Source: Planctomycetota bacterium (lineage in GTDB: Bacteria > Planctomycetota > B15-G4). Taken from it: a DNA stretch of 23,863 nt. The notes beneath the pieces were generated by a model that was not told where the DNA came from, ran no database searches, and was given only the letters and a program-made list of their open reading frames with translations. This document shows positions 1 through 8,077 of this stretch, one piece after another. Position 1 is the stretch's first letter. Each line of letters begins with the position of its first letter. The stretch is from the NCBI GenBank assembly GCA_003644265.1, contig QNBX01000060.1:1-23863 (forward strand). The letters run 5' to 3'. Made by a program: the position numbers and the translations under genes.

Positions 1-54
1 CCGAGCGGGCCGGGTGGCCGAGCGGGCCGGGTGGCCGAGTGGGCAAGCGGGCGG
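1..54. repeat. 17-bp tandem repeat at window edge (cut off)
   Basis: The unit GCCGAGCGGGCCGGGTG occurs complete at 17-33. It is preceded at 1-16 by a copy missing only its first base at the window edge. A degenerate third copy begins at 34 (GCCGAGTGGGC, then AAGCGGGCGG). The array may extend to the left outside the window, so copy number is unknown. No open frame of recognisable function covers it. Confidence 0.7.
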
Positions 55-608
55 GGCTGGCAGGAGCGTGAGCAGCGGCAGGCAGTGACCCGTGGCAGGG
101 GTGTGAGCAAGAGGGCTCGAAGCGTCCAGCGTGCGGCGGTCGAGGACCAGCTCTGGAAGCGTCCTGTTGTCCCGGAGGGCTGCTCAGCCCGCCCCACACT
201 CCCCGTGAACAGTCCGTGGACAAGCTGTGCACTCAGGGATCGGATCCGCCCGAGTCGATCAAGACTTACGGAACTGTCGTTGCCCCACGGTGTTCTCCAA
301 GCTACTGATGAGAGTCGGACGCGCCGTCTCCTTCTCCTCGGTGCGGTCGATATACAGGTGGCCATCGGCTGCCTGCACTCGCAACCCGATAGCTGGAGAC
401 CCAGGCTCATGGATGCCGGGACTTGGAGAGACGGCCACACGGCCGAGAGAGACGGGCTCGCGCCCGTCTATGCCAGCGCCGTCCTGTTGGCGCTGGTGGT
501 TCTGCTGACCTTGTTTCGCGGCATGACGCCCGGCTGATCGAGGTGCGCCGTACACGGCGCCGGACGCACGCAGCACGCAGCCTGCAAGACAGGTAGAATC
601 CGCCCTCC
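1..608. other. gene-poor left edge, no convincing gene
   Basis: I find no frame here with recognisable protein similarity. Open frames on both strands have Arg/Ser/Pro-rich translations typical of non-coding GC-rich DNA or of the antisense of mutS. The left edge holds partial 17-bp tandem repeats, listed separately. One weak possibility is a 42-codon frame on + starting at ATG 409 and ending at 537. Its C-terminal half is hydrophobic (YASAVLLALVVLLTLF) and could form one membrane helix, but there is no well-spaced ribosome binding site. No terminator or promoter could be assigned with confidence. The mutS promoter must lie somewhere in this stretch. Confidence 0.5.
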
Positions 609-3599
609 ATGAGCTCAACGGGCGGCAACACCTCGAACGACACGCCGTGGCTCTTCGGAGCCCCGAGCGCGGTCCCCGACGAAGACGCCGAAGGCGAGTC
701 GGGCGCCGGGGCGACGACTGGCGCGCCGGACACCCCGAGCGCGCCCGACGCGGGTGCCCTTCCCAAGCAGACCGCGAGCGGGTCCCAGCCGGAGGCTGCT
801 GTGCCCGGTGACGCACGCCGCGGTACGGGCAGCGCAAGTCCCGCTGGTGAGAGCGCCCCGGCGAACACCTCAGCGAGCCCTCCAGCGAGCGACGCCAAGC
901 CGGCGGGCAAGCCGGCAGGCCGCAAGGCGCGCGCGACCGGCAAGGCCGCGGGCCGCGCGGCGGGCAAGGCCGGCGCAGCGGGCCTCTCGCCGATGATGCA
1001 GCAGTATCACCGGGCCAAGAAGGACGCCGGCGACGCCCTGCTGTTCTTCCGCATGGGCGACTTCTACGAGCTGTTTCATGAGGACGCCAAGGTGGCCGCG
1101 CGGGTGCTCGGGATCACGCTCACGGCGCGCAGCAAGGGTGAGGCCGCCATCCCCATGGCCGGCGTGCCGGTCAAGGCCTACAAGGGCTACCTGCAGACCC
1201 TGATCAAGCGTGGGCACCGCGTGGCCATCTGCGATCAGGTGCAGGACCCGGCAGCGGCCAAGGGCCTGGTCGAGCGCCGCGTCACGCGCATCGTCACCGC
1301 CGGCACGGTCTTCGAGGACGACCTGCTGGAGCGCGGAGCCAGCAACTTCCTGCTGGCCGTGGCCCCCGCCGGCGAGCAGTTGGGCCTGGCGTGGATCGAG
1401 ATCTCCACCGGCGCCTTCCGCCTCTGCGCCCTGCCGGCCGCGCGCCTGGCCGACGAGGTCTCGCGCCTCGACCCCGCCGAGGTGTTGCTGCCCGAGTCGC
1501 TGCTCAACGGCGAGAGCTCGCTGGTCGATGCCGTCCGCCGAGCCACCCCAGCGCCGCTGGTGCCCGGCCCCGAGTGGACCTTTGATCGGCACAACGCCAC
1601 CGAGGCCCTGCTGGCGGGACTGGGCGTGGCCAGCCTGCAGGGCTTCGGCCTGGAGCACGACCACCCCGCCGTCCCCGCCGCGGGCGCCGTGCTGGCCTAC
1701 GCCCTGCACAACCAGCGCGGCGAGGCCATCCCGGTCTCGGCCATCGGGCTGCACGACCCCGACGCCCGCGCCGGCCTGGACCGCGCCACGCGCAGCTGCC
1801 TGGAGATCTTGAGCACCCAGCGCAGCGGTCAGCGCGAGGGCTCGCTGTTGTCGGTCATGGACGCCACCGGCACGGCCATGGGCGCGCGCCTGCTGCGCGA
1901 CTGGCTCGTGGCCCCGTTGATCGACACCGACGCCATCAACCGCCGGCAGGGCGCCGTGGCCGAGCTCGTGTCCCGCTCCGACGTGCACGCCGCCCTCAAC
2001 GACCTGCTGGACGGCCTGCCCGACATCGAGCGCGTGGCCTCGCGCCTGCTGGCCGGACGTGGCTCCCCCCGGGACCTGGCCGGCCTACGCACCGGCCTAC
2101 GCGCCGTGCCCGCCCTGGCCCAGGCGCTGGCGGCCTGCGCCGCGCCCCCGCTGCTGGAGGCCGCCGCGCGCCTGGTGCCCCAGCCCGAGCTGCTGGCGCT
2201 GCTTGAGCGGGCCTTGGCCGAGCCCCCCGCCGCCACCCTCGTGGACGGCGGCGTCATCGCGGACGGCTGGAACCCGCCCCTCGACGAGCTGCGCGCCCTG
2301 CGCACCAACGGCGCCGACGCCATCGCGCGCTTCCAGGCCGAAGAGAGCGCCCGCCACCGCATCCCGGGCTTGAAGGTCGGCTTCAACAGGGTCTTTGGCT
2401 ACTACATCGAGATCTCCCACGCACAAGCGGCCCAGGCGGGCGGCGTACCCGAGTCCTACACACGCAAACAGACGCTGACGTCCGCCGAGCGTTACATCAC
2501 GCCCGAGCTCAAGCAGCTGGAGGCCTCCATCCTCACCGCCGAGGAGCGCGGCCGCTCGCTGGAGGCGCAGCTCTTCGGCGAGCTGCGCGCCCAGGCCGCC
2601 GCCCAGGGCGAGGCCGTGCGCGAGCTGGCGCGGGAGATCGCGCGCGTGGACGTGCTGGCGGGCTTCGCGAGCGTGGCACGTGACCGCGGCTGGACGCGAC
2701 CCGCCGTCGACGATGGCGACGCCATCGACATCAAGGACGGACGCCACCCGGTGCTGGACGCCCTGCTGCCCGCCGGGCAGTTCGTGCCCAACGACGTGTT
2801 GCTCGACCACGACTCCGCGCGGCTGGTGCTCATCACGGGCCCCAACATGGCCGGCAAGAGCACCTACATCCGCCAGGTCGCCCTGCTGGTGCTGCTGGCC
2901 CAGGTGGGCTCGTTCGTGCCGGCGTCCGAGGCGCACATCGGCGTCGTCGATCGCATCTTCACGCGCGTGGGCGCGGCCGACGACCTCTCCGGCGGCCAGT
3001 CAACCTTCATGGTGGAGATGACCGAGACCGCCTCCATCCTGAACGGCGCGTCCAAGCGCAGCCTGGTGATCCTGGACGAGGTGGGCCGCGGCACCTCCAC
3101 CTGGGACGGGCTGTCCCTGGCCTGGGCCATCAGCGAGTACCTCTACCGCAAGCTCGGCGCACGCACGCTCTTTGCCACCCACTACCACGAGCTGGTGGCC
3201 CTGGCGGAGGAGTTCCCCGCGGTGCGCAACGTCAACGTGTCCGTGCGCGAGTGGGGCGACGACATCGCCTTCCTGCACAAGATCGTCCCGGGCGGCACCG
3301 ACCGCAGCTATGGGCTGCACGTCGCGCGCCTGGCGGGGCTGCCGGCGCCCGTGATCGAGCGCGCGCGCCGCATCCTGGGCGACCTCGAGCAGCGCTCACC
3401 CGACCTGCGCCCGGGCTCCAAGGAGACCGTCGCTGGGGGCGAGTCACCCGAGCCCTGCCAGGAGAGCCTGTTCCCGCGGCCGGCCGCGGCCATCCTGCAC
3501 GAGCTGTCCGAGCTGGAGCCCGACCTGATCTCGCCCATGGACGCCCTGCTGCTGCTGCGTGAGTACTGCCAGCGGCTGGAGACTCCCGGCGAGCCGTGA
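609..3599 (+). CDS. mutS: DNA mismatch repair ATPase MutS
   Basis: MutS binds mispaired or looped bases in DNA and uses ATP to recruit MutL for post-replicative mismatch repair. The frame gives 996 residues, longer than the roughly 850-900 usual in the family. Residues 1-125 are a low-complexity Gly/Ala/Pro/Ser tail ending in a Lys/Arg/Ala-rich stretch (about 98-122). The mismatch-binding domain then starts, with the Phe-x-Glu motif at F152-Y153-E154. Connector, lever and clamp regions follow. The ATPase has Walker A GPNMAGKST at 744-752, a STFMVEMTET segment near 798, Walker B LVILDE ending D823-E824, and ATHYHEL near 857. The C-terminus (SPMDALLLL) is typical of MutS. ATG 609 has no clear ribosome site, whereas in-frame GTG 801 is preceded by GGAGG with 5-nt spacing, so translation may start there (932 residues). 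The stop lies 9 nt from the convergent DUF2238 gene. Confidence 0.97.
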   Translation: MSSTGGNTSNDTPWLFGAPSAVPDEDAEGESGAGATTGAPDTPSAPDAGALPKQTASGSQPEAAVPGDARRGTGSASPAGESAPANTSASPPASDAKPAGKPAGRKARATGKAAGRAAGKAGAAGLSPMMQQYHRAKKDAGDALLFFRMGDFYELFHEDAKVAARVLGITLTARSKGEAAIPMAGVPVKAYKGYLQTLIKRGHRVAICDQVQDPAAAKGLVERRVTRIVTAGTVFEDDLLERGASNFLLAVAPAGEQLGLAWIEISTGAFRLCALPAARLADEVSRLDPAEVLLPESLLNGESSLVDAVRRATPAPLVPGPEWTFDRHNATEALLAGLGVASLQGFGLEHDHPAVPAAGAVLAYALHNQRGEAIPVSAIGLHDPDARAGLDRATRSCLEILSTQRSGQREGSLLSVMDATGTAMGARLLRDWLVAPLIDTDAINRRQGAVAELVSRSDVHAALNDLLDGLPDIERVASRLLAGRGSPRDLAGLRTGLRAVPALAQALAACAAPPLLEAAARLVPQPELLALLERALAEPPAATLVDGGVIADGWNPPLDELRALRTNGADAIARFQAEESARHRIPGLKVGFNRVFGYYIEISHAQAAQAGGVPESYTRKQTLTSAERYITPELKQLEASILTAEERGRSLEAQLFGELRAQAAAQGEAVRELAREIARVDVLAGFASVARDRGWTRPAVDDGDAIDIKDGRHPVLDALLPAGQFVPNDVLLDHDSARLVLITGPNMAGKSTYIRQVALLVLLAQVGSFVPASEAHIGVVDRIFTRVGAADDLSGGQSTFMVEMTETASILNGASKRSLVILDEVGRGTSTWDGLSLAWAISEYLYRKLGARTLFATHYHELVALAEEFPAVRNVNVSVREWGDDIAFLHKIVPGGTDRSYGLHVARLAGLPAPVIERARRILGDLEQRSPDLRPGSKETVAGGESPEPCQESLFPRPAAAILHELSELEPDLISPMDALLLLREYCQRLETPGEP
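791..795 (+). promoter_or_regulatory. possible ribosome binding site for an internal MutS start
   Basis: GGAGG lies 5 nt upstream of in-frame GTG 801 within the N-terminal extension of mutS. This is the best Shine-Dalgarno match near any candidate mutS start; ATG 609 and ATG 993 have none. In GC-rich coding DNA such a match can arise by chance, so this only suggests the alternative start. Confidence 0.35.
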
Positions 3600-3608
3600 G
3601 CGGTCCGC

Positions 3609-4232
3609 CTACGCCGCGCCCCGCTCCAGCTGCGCGAGCTGCTTGTCGTGCAGCCGACCGAACAGCAGCTGCACGCACACCGCGCCGGTCAGCGCGAGCG
3701 CCATGTCCCACTGCGCATCCCAGGTGTCGCCCTGGCTGCCGAGGAACGCGATGCCCGCCTCCGGGTCCACCGCCAGCGCGCTCCACCACTCGAGGATCTC
3801 GTACATGGCGCTGACCGCCAGGGCGATGGACGCGACCACCCAGAACAGCGCCTTGCCGCAACGCAGAGGCGTGCAGCGCAGCAGCAGCTCGCGCGCCAGG
3901 ATCGCGGGCGTCACGCCCTGCAGGAAGTGCCCCACGCGGTCGTAGTGATTGCGGGAGAGCTCGAAGGCCTCCTGCGCCCAGGCACCCAGCGGCACCAAGG
4001 CGTAGGTGTAGTGCCCGCCCACGGCGATGATCACGCTGAAGAGCGCCACCAGCCACACGGCCAAGGGAGTGAACGGGAAGCGTCGCCAGCGCCACGCCAT
4101 GGCCGTGATGCCCACCATCACGGGCGACACCTCCATGAGCCAGACACCGCGGTCAAAGGGGGCCACGCCCGACCACAGCAGGCCGCCGAGCACGATGGCA
4201 GCGGCGGCCAGGGGCGAGGCGTAGGCTCTCAC
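3609..4232 (-). CDS. DUF2238 (YjdF-type) integral membrane protein
   Basis: This 207-residue protein has about five or six hydrophobic segments (roughly 7-24, 35-48, 56-72, 75-90, 126-146, 178-192). It carries the conserved polar motifs of the DUF2238/YjdF family: GGHYTY at 72-77, NHYDRVGHF at 95-103, YEILEWW at 144-150, and GDTWDAQWDM at 168-177. The family sits in the inner membrane; its biochemical role is not established. The start is GTG, overlapping the stop of the RlmI-like gene by GTGA, so it is probably translated by coupling as the last gene of a three-gene minus-strand run. It converges on mutS with only 9 nt between stop codons. Family assignment is confident; function is not. Confidence 0.88.
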   Translation of the reverse strand: MRAYASPLAAAAIVLGGLLWSGVAPFDRGVWLMEVSPVMVGITAMAWRWRRFPFTPLAVWLVALFSVIIAVGGHYTYALVPLGAWAQEAFELSRNHYDRVGHFLQGVTPAILARELLLRCTPLRCGKALFWVVASIALAVSAMYEILEWWSALAVDPEAGIAFLGSQGDTWDAQWDMALALTGAVCVQLLFGRLHDKQLAQLERGAA

Positions 4233-5395
4233 GCGCGCAGCTCCAACAGCACGACCTTGAGGTACTCGGACTCGGGGAACGTGATCAGTCGGGGATGGCA
4301 GCTCGCGCCGCCGCGCTCCTCCAGCAAGACCACGTCCAGGCCTGCGCTCGCCGCCGCCTGACCCAGCACGCGCCGGAACACCTCACGCGAGATGTGGTGG
4401 CTGCAGGAGCAGGTCACCAGCCGACCGCCCGGGCGCAGCAGCCGCAGCGCCCGCAGGTTCAGGTCGCGGTAGGCGCGGGTGGCGCGGTCCGTGTCCGCGC
4501 GTCGCTTGGCCAGGGCCGGCGGATCGAGCGCCACCGCGTCGAAGCTGCCCGCCGGCAGCGCGCGCAGCTCATCGAATACGTTGGCCCGGCGCGCCTCGAT
4601 GCGCTCGGCCAGACCGTTGCTGGCGGCGTTCTGCTCCAGGCGCTGAAGCGCGGGCGCCGAGCCGTCCAGGGCCAGCACCGACGACCCGGCCTGAGCCATG
4701 GCCAGCGCAAAACCACCCTCATGACTGAACGCGTCCAGCGCCCGGCCCGCCGGCAGCACCCGCGCGGCCCAGATGTGGTTCTCGCGCTGGTCGAGGTACG
4801 CGCCGGTCTTCTGGCCACGCCAGACGTCGAGCGTTCGGCGCAGGCCGCCCAGCGTCAGCTCCAGCGTCTCGGGTACCTCGCCTGCCAGAACGGACACGCC
4901 CTGCTCCAGCCCCTCTGGCTTGCGGAAGGCGCCGTCATGTCGGGCCAACACGCCGGAGAGTCCATGCCGATCCAGCAGCCGCTGCGCCACGGCTCCCGCC
5001 ACGCGGTCGGCCCAGGCGCAGCCGGCCTGGATCACGGCCACGGGTCCGTAGCGGTCCACCACCAGCCCCGGCAGGCCGTCCGCCTCGGCGTGCACCCAGC
5101 GGCAGGCCTCGTCCGTCACCGCCGCGCGCCGAGCCACCGAGGCGTCGAGCCGCTGCTGCCACCAGCCGTCGCCGGCCACCTCGAAGCCAGGCTCGTGCGA
5201 GATCACGCGCACAGGCAGGCGTGAGCGTGCGCCGTACACCGCGGCGCCACGCGCGCTGCCGGCGGGCGCCTCGAGCTGCACCACCTCGCCGTCCTCGGCC
5301 TCGACCTGCTCGAGGTGCGCCTCGCGGATCCACGGGTGCCCGTGGTTCAGGTGCAACACGCCCTTTCGCCCCAACACGATGCGCGGGGTGCTCAC
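4229..5395 (-). CDS. rlmI: class I SAM-dependent rRNA (cytosine-C5) methyltransferase, RlmI-like
   Basis: RlmI-type enzymes methylate C5 of a cytosine in 23S rRNA (C1962 in E. coli) using S-adenosylmethionine. The protein has 388 residues, close to the family norm. An N-terminal PUA-like RNA-binding region (about 1-75, with GHPWI at 19-23) is followed by the family block GQKTGAYLDQREN (194-206). The SAM-binding motif DAFSHEGGFAL is at 221-231, LDPPALAK at 290-297, and the cysteine motif TCSCSHH at 328-334 holds the expected catalytic Cys. The start is GTG and overlaps the dipeptidase stop by GTGA; its own stop overlaps the DUF2238 start in the same way. The exact target base is inferred from family membership only. 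Confidence 0.9.
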   Translation of the reverse strand: MSTPRIVLGRKGVLHLNHGHPWIREAHLEQVEAEDGEVVQLEAPAGSARGAAVYGARSRLPVRVISHEPGFEVAGDGWWQQRLDASVARRAAVTDEACRWVHAEADGLPGLVVDRYGPVAVIQAGCAWADRVAGAVAQRLLDRHGLSGVLARHDGAFRKPEGLEQGVSVLAGEVPETLELTLGGLRRTLDVWRGQKTGAYLDQRENHIWAARVLPAGRALDAFSHEGGFALAMAQAGSSVLALDGSAPALQRLEQNAASNGLAERIEARRANVFDELRALPAGSFDAVALDPPALAKRRADTDRATRAYRDLNLRALRLLRPGGRLVTCSCSHHISREVFRRVLGQAAASAGLDVVLLEERGGASCHPRLITFPESEYLKVVLLELRA

Positions 5396-6507
5396 GTCGC
5401 CGCTCCGTGATCGGGCGCATCGGGTTCGACGCGCTGCGCATTGGCGCAGGTGATGTTGGAAGCGCCTGAGGCCGCGGCACCTGCAGCGGCCTCCGAGGAC
5501 ACCCGCTCCAGCGCGCCGTCGAAGACGCGCAGCAGGTTGGCTCCCAGGACGGCCTCGACGACGGCCTCGTCGTGACCGCGCTCCAGCATGCCGGCGGTGA
5601 GCCGCGGGAGCGCGCCCACATCCTCCAGGCCCACGGGCCCCGCGGGGATGCCGTCGAAGTCGCCGCCCAGGCCCACGTGATCGGGACCCGCCACGTCGAT
5701 GAAGCGGTCCATGTGGTCGAGCACGTCCGACAGACGGGCCGGCCCCTCGCGGACCAGGAAGCCCGGATAGAAGTTCACGCAGGCCACGCCTCCGCCCGCG
5801 GCGATGGCAAGCAGCTGATCGTCGTGCAGGTTGCGAGCGTGATCTCGCAGGGCCCGAGCGCAGGAGTGGCTCGCCAGCAGCGGGCCGCTGGCCACGTCCA
5901 GCACGTCGTCAAAGGTGCTGCGCGCCGCGTGGCTCACGTCCACCACCATCCCGAGCTGCTCCATGGTAGCCACCACGTCGCGTCCCAGCGACGTGAGCCC
6001 GCCGTGGGGCCCCTCGTCGCCGCAGCCGTCGGCCCAGCCGTTGCTGTTGTTCCAGGTCAGGGTCATGCTGCGCACGCCGCGTCGCCGGAACTCGCGCAGC
6101 AGTCCCAGGTCATCCTCGATGGCGTGGACGCCCTCGATGGCCAGCACGCCGGCCAGGCGCCCCGACGCTCGAGCGGCCTGCACATCGCCGGGCTCGAGAC
6201 ACAACGCCACCCGATCCGGAAAGCGCGCCAGCTGTCGGTCCATGGTGTCGAGCAGCGCCCGCACCCTCCGCGCCGACCCATCCGGCAGGCACTTGGGGCT
6301 GACGAAACACGTCAGCACCTGAGCGTCCAACACACCCTGGGCGCAGCGCGCCAGGTCGAGGTGCGTGCCCCCCGGACCGAGGTCGAGATCGTACTCCCGG
6401 TCCGTCATCTCCGTGAGCGTGTCCGCGTGCGCGTCGAACACCAGCGCTCGACGGTGCAGCGACCTGGCCTGCGGCGGCAGATCTTCGTAAGGGTCGTGGG
6501 GCTTCAC
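5392..6507 (-). CDS. membrane dipeptidase, peptidase family M19
   Basis: Family M19 are zinc dipeptidases that hydrolyse dipeptides, including some with a C-terminal D-residue. The 371-residue protein has the expected metal-ligand pattern: H27-x-D29 in DAHADTL, E125 in LAIEGVHAI, H193 in VDVSHAA, and H214 in ASHSCARAL. The late acidic motif GLGGDFDG is at 279-286. The N-terminus has no signal peptide, so a cytoplasmic location is likely. It is the first gene of a run with the RlmI-like and DUF2238 genes, and its stop overlaps the next start. The last 30 residues or so (after about 337) are Ala-rich and not part of the conserved fold. The substrate cannot be told from sequence. Confidence 0.93.
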   Translation of the reverse strand: MKPHDPYEDLPPQARSLHRRALVFDAHADTLTEMTDREYDLDLGPGGTHLDLARCAQGVLDAQVLTCFVSPKCLPDGSARRVRALLDTMDRQLARFPDRVALCLEPGDVQAARASGRLAGVLAIEGVHAIEDDLGLLREFRRRGVRSMTLTWNNSNGWADGCGDEGPHGGLTSLGRDVVATMEQLGMVVDVSHAARSTFDDVLDVASGPLLASHSCARALRDHARNLHDDQLLAIAAGGGVACVNFYPGFLVREGPARLSDVLDHMDRFIDVAGPDHVGLGGDFDGIPAGPVGLEDVGALPRLTAGMLERGHDEAVVEAVLGANLLRVFDGALERVSSEAAAGAAASGASNITCANAQRVEPDAPDHGAAT

Positions 6508-6841
6508 GTGCGCCAGTATGGACCGGCGCTGTCAGGACTCCAGGGCCTGATCGAACGCAACGCAACCCGGCGCACAGCACCCACGGCTGGCGGCCCCCGT
6601 CACGCCTCCGCCCACACCTGCCTCTGCTGCTCCCTGTGCCCACCGTTTCTCCCCGAGATGTGTTGTCTTGCTGCCCCGCGGGACCACGCCCGCCGCGCCA
6701 ACCGGAGCGGCACACCAGGACGCCGGCAACAGGCTCGGGTATCACACATGCAGCTTGACCCTGTCGCTGGACGGCGTTCGGGCCCGTGCCGTACGCTCGC
6801 TCCGTCGCCCTGTTCTCGCTCCCTTCCAACGAGCCTGCCTC
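6508..6841. other. divergent intergenic region, no gene seen
   Basis: This stretch separates the dipeptidase start (minus) from the DUF2203 start (plus), so it should carry promoters in both directions. Open frames crossing it give Arg/Pro-rich translations without recognisable domains. A TTGACC hexamer at 6755-6760 on + resembles a -35 box, but no matching -10 box lies 16-19 nt downstream, so I do not call a promoter. No clear hairpin was found. Confidence 0.5.
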
Positions 6842-7252
6842 GTGCCCGGCCCCCGCGTGTTCACGCTCGACGAAGCCAACGAGCTCGTGCCCGCGCTCGA
6901 GACGGCGTTTGCGCAGATCGACACCCACCGCGAGCAGCTGCGCACGCTCAAGATCAAGCTGCACGCGCTCGAGATGATCTGGGGCCCCGAGCTCGCCGAC
7001 GACGCCTGCCCCGACCACCACGAGAGCCGCTCGCTGCTGAACCAGCTCAAGGGAGAGGAGTCGGCCATCGGCGATGTCGTGCAGAAGCTCAACGCGGACG
7101 GCGCCGTGGTCAAGGACGTGCACGCCGGGCTGGCGGACGTCTACCACGTGCGCGACGGCATCCTGGTGCACCTGTGCTGGAAGCGCGGCGAGCCCGCCAT
7201 CACGGCCTGGCACCACGTGGACGAGGGTTTCGACAGCCGCCAGGAGCTGTAG
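6842..7252 (+). CDS. DUF2203 family protein
   Basis: The product is about 136 residues. It starts shortly before the family signature (VFTLDEANELVPALE) and ends with the conserved acidic/aromatic tail: VYHVRDGILVHLCWKRGE, then ITAWHHVDEGFDSR. The pattern LCWKxGE ... WHxxDxGFxxR is the hallmark of DUF2203, whose function is unknown. An amphipathic, probably coiled helical segment lies between. The frame is open back to TTG 6668, but the extra N-terminal translation is not protein-like. I place the start at GTG 6842; GTG 6857 is an alternative. Neither has a good ribosome site. The gene stands alone, divergent from the dipeptidase and convergent with the methyltransferase. Confidence 0.85.
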   Translation: MPGPRVFTLDEANELVPALETAFAQIDTHREQLRTLKIKLHALEMIWGPELADDACPDHHESRSLLNQLKGEESAIGDVVQKLNADGAVVKDVHAGLADVYHVRDGILVHLCWKRGEPAITAWHHVDEGFDSRQEL

Positions 7253-7275
7253 CCGGCGCTGTGCGCGGGCTCCTC

Positions 7276-7337
7276 AGCGAGGGCGTCCGCGAGCGACACA
7301 GGCCAGCGTCCCGCCGACCCCCGGGGGCGCCCTCGCT
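7276..7337. terminator. 10-bp inverted repeat between convergent genes, possible terminator
   Basis: AGCGAGGGCG at 7276-7285 is perfectly complementary to CGCCCTCGCT at 7328-7337, with a 42-nt loop. It sits between the ends of the DUF2203 gene and the methyltransferase gene, and the right arm touches the methyltransferase stop codon. The loop is long and there is no T-run on either side. A role as bidirectional terminator or transcript-end stabiliser is therefore only a guess. Confidence 0.3.
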
Positions 7338-8077
7338 CAGCCCTTTGCCGGGCAGGCCAGTGCCACCAGCGACGTGCCGAACGGCAGCGGCGATCCCAGG
7401 CCGCGCTCCAGCGCGCCCGCCCAGGTCAGCAGACGGTTCATCCATGGCGACACGGGCGGGAACTCCATCTCCTGGACGGCCCTGGTCACGCGACGTTGCC
7501 ACCAGGCGGGCGGAACGCAGTAGGAGAAGGCGTGCCGCACGCGGGTCGAGCGCCAGCCGCCTGCAGCGAGGTGCTCACGCAGCAGGCCGGGCGTGTAACG
7601 CCGGAAGTGGCCGCAGACCTCGTCCCAGGTGCTGAACAGGGAGGGCATGGCGGGCACGGTCAGCACCAGCACGGCGTCGGCGCTGGACGCCTCACGCAGG
7701 TGCTTGAGCGCGAGCACGGGGTCCTCAAGATGCTCAAGCACGTCCAGACAGGTGACGGCGTTGGGCGCAAAGGGCAGCTCGAGCGGCGCGCGAAAATCGG
7801 CGTAACGCGCGGGCAGGCCTCGCGTCACTGCAATATCGACGGCCTGTTGCGTGCCGTCCAACCCCAACGACTGCCGAGGAGTCATCGATGCCGTCAGCGC
7901 CGCGAGCACGCCCCCCGCCCCGCACCCCAGATCGAGATAGTCCATCGGACGGCCGCTGAGCGCAGAGCGCAGCAGCCCCTCCACATGGGCCTGACGCACG
8001 GCGTACCACCAGTAGCCGCTGGCGTCCGCACCGGAGAGCTCCGTGACGTGCTGGTCGCTGATCTCCTGGCGCTTCAT
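7337..8077 (-). CDS. class I SAM-dependent methyltransferase, small-molecule or glycan type
   Basis: The 246-residue protein has the Rossmann methyltransferase motif I YLDLGCGAGG (47-56), an acidic residue after strand 2 (D74 in LGLDGT), and the motif DVLEHLEDP (112-120). Its C-terminal half has the arrangement (WDEVCGHFRRYTPG) seen in methyltransferases often found near glycan or lipid-glycan genes. The N-terminal WWYAVRQAHVEGLL is also typical of that group. The start overlaps the stop of the upstream SGNH-like gene by ATGA, so the two are probably co-translated. No glycosyltransferase neighbour is present, and the substrate is unknown. Confidence 0.88.
   Translation of the reverse strand: MKRQEISDQHVTELSGADASGYWWYAVRQAHVEGLLRSALSGRPMDYLDLGCGAGGVLAALTASMTPRQSLGLDGTQQAVDIAVTRGLPARYADFRAPLELPFAPNAVTCLDVLEHLEDPVLALKHLREASSADAVLVLTVPAMPSLFSTWDEVCGHFRRYTPGLLREHLAAGGWRSTRVRHAFSYCVPPAWWQRRVTRAVQEMEFPPVSPWMNRLLTWAGALERGLGSPLPFGTSLVALACPAKG

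Noticed and set aside
22..60. Segment resembling the 5' part of a tRNA-Ser (GGTGGCCGAGTGG followed by CAAGCGG)
   Set aside because: It is the third unit of the 17-bp repeat. No anticodon stem, variable arm or T-loop (GGTTCRA) follows at tRNA distance, so no cloverleaf is possible.
205..235. GTGGACAAGCTGTGCAC, faintly like DnaA-box or origin sequence
   Set aside because: It is a single degenerate copy with no cluster of boxes, no AT-rich unwinding region, and no dnaA or dnaN nearby.
259..967. Two overlapping minus-strand open frames (192 and 186 codons)
   Set aside because: Arg/Ala/Pro-rich translations antisense to the mutS 5' end, with no domain; shadows of the high-GC coding frame.
870..1988. 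372-codon antisense open frame inside mutS
   Set aside because: Composition is Gly/Gln/His/Ala-rich, as expected for the antisense of GC3-rich codons; mutS is unambiguous on the other strand.
6755..6797. TTGACC as a -35 box with TACGCT as -10 for the DUF2203 gene
   Set aside because: Spacing is 31 nt, too long for a sigma-70 promoter; pairing TACGCT with TGGACG at 6768 gives 18 nt but poor matches in both boxes.
5572..7635. 687-codon plus-strand open frame
   Set aside because: It runs antisense through the dipeptidase and out of frame through DUF2203 and the methyltransferase; these real genes with conserved motifs explain the interval.
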